Source of the DNA: Clostridia bacterium
GTDB lineage: Bacteria; Bacillota_A; Clostridia; Oscillospirales; CAG-272
Direction of reading: 5' to 3'
NCBI GenBank assembly: GCA_017626655.1
Contig: JAGAIH010000305.1
Span: forward strand, 1-9,310
DNA: 9,310 nt
This document shows, in pieces, positions 5,522-9,310 of the stretch. Each line of letters starts with the position of its first letter. The stretch's first letter is position 1. Made by a program: the position numbers and the translations under genes. The notes under the pieces are model-generated. The model was given only the letters and a program-made list of their open reading frames with translations. It had not been told where the DNA came from and made no database searches.

Positions 5522-6346
5522 TCAAACCTGCAAAACCACAATGACACCGCCCTCGCCCGTACCCGAGTAGGTATAGGAGTGGTAGGCGGGGTACAGGACC
5601 GTAGAGGACTGGGTCGCGTCGGCGTAGAAGACCTGGTAGTGGACACCGTCCAGATATACGCTCAGGGGCTCGTTTCGGTCGTAGTTGGCCTTGAGGAAGC
5701 TCACGTATTCCTCCAGACACAGATTGTTGTCCCGCATATAGGAGGCGTGGACGGGTCCTACGTAGCGGAAGTAGTCGGTATAATCAGAGACACCGGTTAC
5801 GGCGGCCTTGTCGGCGGGGTAGCGTACCACAAAGCCGTACTGGTGGCAGTTCTCCGCCAGCCAGCCGTGGACGGAGCTTTCGGAGAGATTGTGGACGGTC
5901 ATGCTTCCGTCCTCGGCCTCGGTGACATATTTCAGCTCACAGCCAAGGCCCGTCAGATGATCCGCGGGCAGCTCGCCCAGAGAGGCGGCGGGGACGTAGG
6001 TATACCGGATCTGGACGTTGTTCACCCTCTGGGAACGGTTGAATTCGGTGAGCATATTGTCCAGGGCGGTCAGGGCGACCTTGTCCATATGAGTGGAAAG
6101 ACCGCTGTCCAGATACACGGCGGTGTTATGGCGTCCCATAACCTCGGCGATGGAGGTCAGCTGATCGGGGGCGGGGATTGACGCGGAGTTGGTCGCGTTC
6201 GCGATCACAAGCTCGCCCTTGTTGACTCCACCCTCCGGGACGGTAAAGACCGCCCACTCCACGGTCTCCACGTCGGGGAGCAGGAAGCAGGAGGAGAGAG
6301 ACAGGAGCATGGCGACGGTCAGGACGAAGATAAGATAACGTTTCAT
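5522..6346 (-). CDS. VanY/M15-like lipoprotein lacking catalytic residues
   Basis: A protein of 274 residues with a lipoprotein signal peptide (MKRYLIFVLTVAMLLSLSSC, Cys20). The body is a VanY-type D,D-carboxypeptidase fold, an enzyme family that trims terminal D-Ala from cell-wall precursors with a zinc ion. Fold landmarks are present: ADHLTGLGCEL, YGFVVRYPADKAAVTG, FRYVG and NLCLEEYVSF. The active site is not: of SxHxxGxAxD only His130 remains, with Glu137 in the Asp place; in the E-P-W-H motif the Glu is Tyr189 and the His is Tyr192. The SGYRS substrate loop is also gone (IRYTYVPAAS). A C-terminal beta region (YQVFY...STVLYP...YTYSGTGEGGVIVV) is shared with the upstream paralogue. The start has AAAAGGAG six bases upstream; a longer frame to 6412 would run through the preceding terminator. 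A wall-binding or regulatory role is my inference. Confidence 0.8.
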   Translation of the reverse strand: MKRYLIFVLTVAMLLSLSSCFLLPDVETVEWAVFTVPEGGVNKGELVIANATNSASIPAPDQLTSIAEVMGRHNTAVYLDSGLSTHMDKVALTALDNMLTEFNRSQRVNNVQIRYTYVPAASLGELPADHLTGLGCELKYVTEAEDGSMTVHNLSESSVHGWLAENCHQYGFVVRYPADKAAVTGVSDYTDYFRYVGPVHASYMRDNNLCLEEYVSFLKANYDRNEPLSVYLDGVHYQVFYADATQSSTVLYPAYHSYTYSGTGEGGVIVVLQV

Positions 6347-6388
6347 GACAGACTCCTTTTGTTGTGTTGGGTGGGGGGATTCGTTTGG

Positions 6389-6440
6389 AAAAAACGCACC
6401 CGCGCTCTCCATACCCGGGTATAAAAGAAGCGTGGGTGCG
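6389..6440 (-). terminator. Long intrinsic terminator between the two VanY-like genes
   Basis: On the minus strand CGCACCCACGC (6440-6430) pairs with GCGCGGGTGCG (6405-6395) with a single A-C mismatch, followed by six T (6394-6389). The 24-base loop holds a perfect palindrome, ATACCCGGGTAT (6411-6422), that can make an inner hairpin. It should stop most transcription from the pnp side. Confidence 0.85.
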
Positions 6441-6456
6441 AGTCGGTGAGCGGATA

Positions 6457-7482
6457 TCAGCCCTGGGGAACAGCCTCGTCGGTGGGAGCCTCGGTCTCGG
6501 GCTCCAGAGCCTTGGAACGGTCCACGGTGACTACCACGCCGCCGTCGTTGGTGCCCGACACGGTGTAGGCGTAGTTGGTGGGATGCTTGACGGTAGCCGA
6601 GCCGTCCACGGCCACGTACCAGACCTCGTAGTACTTACCGTCGGCGCCGTTGATCTTCAGGGGCTTGTCGTCGGTGTACTCCTTGATGGCGGAGACGTAC
6701 TCCTCCAGGCAGAGGTTATGCTCGGTCATGTAGGTGGCGTGAGCCACGCCCACGTAGCGGAAGTAGTCGGTGTAATCGTCAACGCCGGTGATATCCACCT
6801 TGTCGGCGGGATAGCGGATCACGAAGCCGTACTTGTGGCAGTTCTCATAGAGCCAGTTGTAGACGGGATCGGTGTCCAGAGTGTAGCTGTTGCCGTCGCG
6901 GATGTAGCCCAGCTGGGCGCCCATGCCCGTGTGGTGGTCGGAATAGCCCACCTGGGTGGAGGAGCCCTTGTCTACCAGCACCTGCTGCTCTTCGGCGGAG
7001 CGGTAGGCGTACCGAACGCTGACGGCATCAATACCTGTGGCGGCGTGGAAGTCCACCAGCATCCGATCCAACGCGTCCAGAGCGGTGATCTCCATATAGG
7101 TGGAGAGGCCCGACTGCTGATAGGCGCGGGGATCGTGGGTGATTCGCTTGTCGTTGATCGCGCCCAGATGGTCGAGGCCATCGGGGAAGGTGTACTTGTG
7201 GGTGATGTTGACCAGCGCCAAGGGACCTCTGAGGGTATCGGTGGCGGTCACCGTAAAAGAACCCCAATCCACCTTCTCGTTGTCGGGACCCTTACCGATC
7301 TCGCCGCGGATGTTGGCGATGATGCCGCCGATGGCCATGACCAGCAGCATGAAGACGGTCAGGGCGGCCAGGGCGATGACCCCGAGGAGGGTGTATTTCT
7401 GAAGAGCGCGGTTACGCTCGCGCTTGGGGGCGTTGCTGTTGTGGACCGTGTTGAAGCCGCGGTCCCCGGTCTGGTTAGCCAT
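6457..7482 (-). CDS. Membrane-anchored VanY/M15-like protein lacking catalytic residues
   Basis: A protein of 341 residues. A basic cytoplasmic tail (KRERNRALQK) precedes one membrane helix at about 31-57, placing the remainder outside. The outer part is VanY-like and a paralogue of the next gene: both share SGLSTxM(E/D)xxALxALDxML, RYPADK, DYTDYFRYVG and LCLEEYV. This copy keeps the substrate loop YRSAEEQ (160-166) and S181/H183/G186 of SxHxxGxAxD, but the Asp is Gln190, and the Glu and His of E-P-W-H are Tyr237 and Tyr240. Thus only one of three expected zinc ligands and no catalytic Glu remain. A beta-rich C-terminal region and an acidic tail (LEPETEAPTDEAVPQG) end it. The start has an excellent AGGAGGTC (7493-7486), and the gene lies 70 bp after pnp with no clear promoter, so co-transcription is possible. 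Confidence 0.82.
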   Translation of the reverse strand: MANQTGDRGFNTVHNSNAPKRERNRALQKYTLLGVIALAALTVFMLLVMAIGGIIANIRGEIGKGPDNEKVDWGSFTVTATDTLRGPLALVNITHKYTFPDGLDHLGAINDKRITHDPRAYQQSGLSTYMEITALDALDRMLVDFHAATGIDAVSVRYAYRSAEEQQVLVDKGSSTQVGYSDHHTGMGAQLGYIRDGNSYTLDTDPVYNWLYENCHKYGFVIRYPADKVDITGVDDYTDYFRYVGVAHATYMTEHNLCLEEYVSAIKEYTDDKPLKINGADGKYYEVWYVAVDGSATVKHPTNYAYTVSGTNDGGVVVTVDRSKALEPETEAPTDEAVPQG

Positions 7483-7506
7483 ATTGACCTCCTGTTTGAA
7501 TCAATA

Positions 7507-7533
7507 TACCCGCCGCCGAAGCGGCAGCGGGTA
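7507..7533 (-). other. GC-rich hairpin without U-tract after pnp
   Basis: On the minus strand TACCCGCTGCCG (7533-7522), loop CTT, CGGCGGCGGGTA (7518-7507) make a 12-bp stem with one G-U pair. It lies 19 bases after the pnp stop. The following bases (TATTGATTC) are not a U-run, so it is a weak terminator at best. It may instead be a 3'-end stabilising or processing hairpin, or an attenuator before the VanY-like gene. Confidence 0.7.
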
Positions 7534-7552
7534 CAGAATGTGATATTTTGAA

Positions 7553-9310
7553 TCAGTCTGCGTCCTTGATGGAGAAGTCCATGCGGCCCTTCTTGTCCAG
7601 GCCCAGGTACTTCACGCGGACGACGGTGCCGACCTCGATGCCGGCGTCCTCCACCTTCTCCAGGCGGCGGTTGGTGATCTTGGAGATGTGAACCATGCCC
7701 TCCTTGCCGGGAGCGTACTCCACGAAGCAGCCGAACTCCTTGATGCCGGTGACCTTACCGGTGTAGACCTGACCCACCTCGGGCTCAAAGACGATGGCGG
7801 CGATGGCGGCCTGGCAAGCCTCGGCCTGGGCGGCGTTGACAGCGGCGATGCGGATGGTGCCGTCGTCGTCGATGTCCACCTTGGCGCCGGACTCGGCCTG
7901 GATCTTCTGGATCACGGAGCCGCCCTTACCGATGACCTCGCGGATCTTGTCGGGATCGATCTTCATGACGGTCATCTTGGGAGCGAACTTGGAAACGGTC
8001 TCGCGAGGCTGAGGAATGGCCTTCAGAATGACCTCGTCGATGATGTAGTCACGGCCTGCGTGGGTCTGCTCCAGAGCCTGCTTGATGATCTCGGGGGTCA
8101 GACCGTCGATCTTCAGGTCCATCTGGATGGAGGTGATACCCTTGTGAGTACCGGCCACCTTGAAGTCCATGTCGCCGTAGAAGTCCTCAAGACCCTGGAT
8201 GTCGATCATGGTATCCCAAGAGCCGTCCTCGGCGGTGATCAGACCGCAGGAGATACCGGCGACGGGAGCGGAGATCGGCACACCGGCGTCCATCAGAGCC
8301 AGGGTAGAGCCGCAGACCGAGCCCTGGGAGGTAGAGCCGTTGGAGGAGACCACGTCAGAGACCAGACGGATGGCGTAGGGGAACTCCTCGGGAGTGGGCA
8401 GCACGGGGATCAGGGAACGCTCGGCCAGAGCGCCGTGACCGATCTCGCGGCGGCCGGGAGAACGGGTGGACTTAGCCTCACCGGTGGAGAAGCCGGGCAT
8501 ATTGTAGTGGTGCATGTAGCGCTTCTCGGTCTCGTTGTCGATACCGTCCAGCATCTGTGCCTCGGCCAGAGTGCCCAGGGTAGCCACGGTCAGCACCTGA
8601 GTCTGGCCGCGGGTGAAGAGGCCCGAGCCGTGGGTGCGGGGCAGAACGCCGACTTCGGCGCCCAGAGGACGGATGGTGTTCATGGAACGGCCGTCCACGC
8701 GCTTCTTGTCCACCAGCAGCCAGCGGCGGACGATCTTCTTCTGGATCTTGTAGACCAGCTCCTCCATCTGAGCGCCGATCTCGGGATACTCCTCCTCGAA
8801 CTGAGCGAGGATGGCGTCCTTAACGGGAACCATACGGGCGTCGCGCACGTTCTTGTCGTCGGTGTCCAGAGCGGCCATGACGTCCTTCTCACAGAAGGCA
8901 AAGACCTTGTCGAACATATCGTGATCCAGGTCACCGGAGGGATACTCGAACTTGGGCTTGCCGATGTCGGCAATGATGGTGTTGATGAAGCCCAGCAGGT
9001 CCTTGATGACCTCGTGAGCCTTCATGATGGCGGCGAACATGGTGTCGTCGTCCACCTCGCGGGCGCCGGCCTCGATCATGACCACCTTCTCCATGGAAGC
9101 GGCCACGGTCAGCTCCAGATCGCTCACCTTGCGCTGAGCCTCGGTGGGGTTGACCACGAGCTCACCGTTCACCAGACCCATGAACACGCCGCCGATGGGG
9201 CCGTTCCACGGAATGTCGGAGATGGAGAGGGCGATGGAGGCACCGATCATAGCGGTGATCTCGGGGGAGCAGTCGTGATCCACGGACATGACGGTCAGGG
9301 TCAGAGCCAC
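7553..9310 (-). CDS. pnp: Polyribonucleotide nucleotidyltransferase (PNPase), N-terminus outside window
   Basis: 585 residues are visible; about 115 at the N-terminus are missing because the window ends, and the first codon here (GTG) is internal. PNPase degrades RNA 3' to 5' using phosphate and is a core mRNA-decay enzyme. Domains in order: the end of the first RNase PH domain (MIGASIALSISDIPWNGPIG, VVNPT), the helical linker, the second PH domain from VDGRSMNTIRP (205) with SNGSTSQGSVCGSTLALMDA (323-342) and the catalytic aspartates in YGDMDFKVAGT (378-388), a KH domain with GKGG at 461-464, and an S1 domain (GQVYTGKVTGIKEFGCFVEY) to near the end. There is no long tail after S1. The stop is at 7553-7555. 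All core residues appear intact. Confidence 0.97.
   Translation of the reverse strand: MALTLTVMSVDHDCSPEITAMIGASIALSISDIPWNGPIGGVFMGLVNGELVVNPTEAQRKVSDLELTVAASMEKVVMIEAGAREVDDDTMFAAIMKAHEVIKDLLGFINTIIADIGKPKFEYPSGDLDHDMFDKVFAFCEKDVMAALDTDDKNVRDARMVPVKDAILAQFEEEYPEIGAQMEELVYKIQKKIVRRWLLVDKKRVDGRSMNTIRPLGAEVGVLPRTHGSGLFTRGQTQVLTVATLGTLAEAQMLDGIDNETEKRYMHHYNMPGFSTGEAKSTRSPGRREIGHGALAERSLIPVLPTPEEFPYAIRLVSDVVSSNGSTSQGSVCGSTLALMDAGVPISAPVAGISCGLITAEDGSWDTMIDIQGLEDFYGDMDFKVAGTHKGITSIQMDLKIDGLTPEIIKQALEQTHAGRDYIIDEVILKAIPQPRETVSKFAPKMTVMKIDPDKIREVIGKGGSVIQKIQAESGAKVDIDDDGTIRIAAVNAAQAEACQAAIAAIVFEPEVGQVYTGKVTGIKEFGCFVEYAPGKEGMVHISKITNRRLEKVEDAGIEVGTVVRVKYLGLDKKGRMDFSIKDAD

Noticed and set aside
6347..6412. 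Longer start for the VanY-like lipoprotein (ATG at 6412)
   Set aside because: It lies inside the upstream terminator, has no ribosome site and would bury the signal peptide, which starts cleanly at 6346 with AAAAGGAG upstream.
6364..7551. A 395-residue plus-strand open frame
   Set aside because: Antisense shadow of the membrane VanY-like gene and across its terminator.

Overview
The window looks like chromosomal core sequence from a GC-rich member of the Firmicutes, most likely an uncultured or gut-type Clostridia. The reasons are the dnaX-ybaB-recR gene order, a FabT-type MarR regulator beside an acyl carrier protein, VanY-like proteins with the clostridial C-terminal extension, a Cthe_2159-type beta-helix lipoprotein, strong AGGAGG ribosome binding sites and many intrinsic terminators. 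I cannot name the genus.

Left part, plus strand (1-2303): the 3' part of dnaX (DNA polymerase III tau/gamma), then ybaB/ebfC and recR, a classic DNA replication and repair operon. It ends at a strong intrinsic terminator just after recR. The next 423 bp have no gene. They hold that terminator, a nested inverted-repeat element (2332-2566) built around two perfect 29-bp arms that are themselves palindromic, and the terminator of the converging operon.

Middle, minus strand (4301 down to 2634): one promoter with consensus -35 and -10 boxes and a MarR-type palindrome at the expected transcription start drives a FabT-like MarR regulator, an acyl carrier protein and a divergent DegV/FakB-family lipid-binding protein, closed by a terminator. 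In known systems FakB-type proteins feed exogenous fatty acids toward acyl-ACP, and acyl-ACP is the co-repressor of FabT. The three genes could therefore form a small lipid-sensing circuit; this is inference from family and context.

Right part, minus strand (9310 down to 4341): pnp (PNPase, lacking its N-terminus because the window ends), then two VanY/M15-like paralogues, one membrane-anchored and one a lipoprotein, then a beta-helix lipoprotein of the Cthe_2159 family. Both VanY-like proteins keep the fold signatures but have lost the expected catalytic Glu and two of the three zinc ligands, so they look like surface pseudo-enzymes. A GC-rich hairpin without a U-tract lies between pnp and the first of them; a long terminator separates the two paralogues.

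The most interesting items are the FabT-ACP-DegV operon with its visible operator, the pair of apparently inactive VanY-like proteins, and the nested palindromic repeat element. No CRISPR array, tRNA, rRNA, phage or transposase gene was seen.
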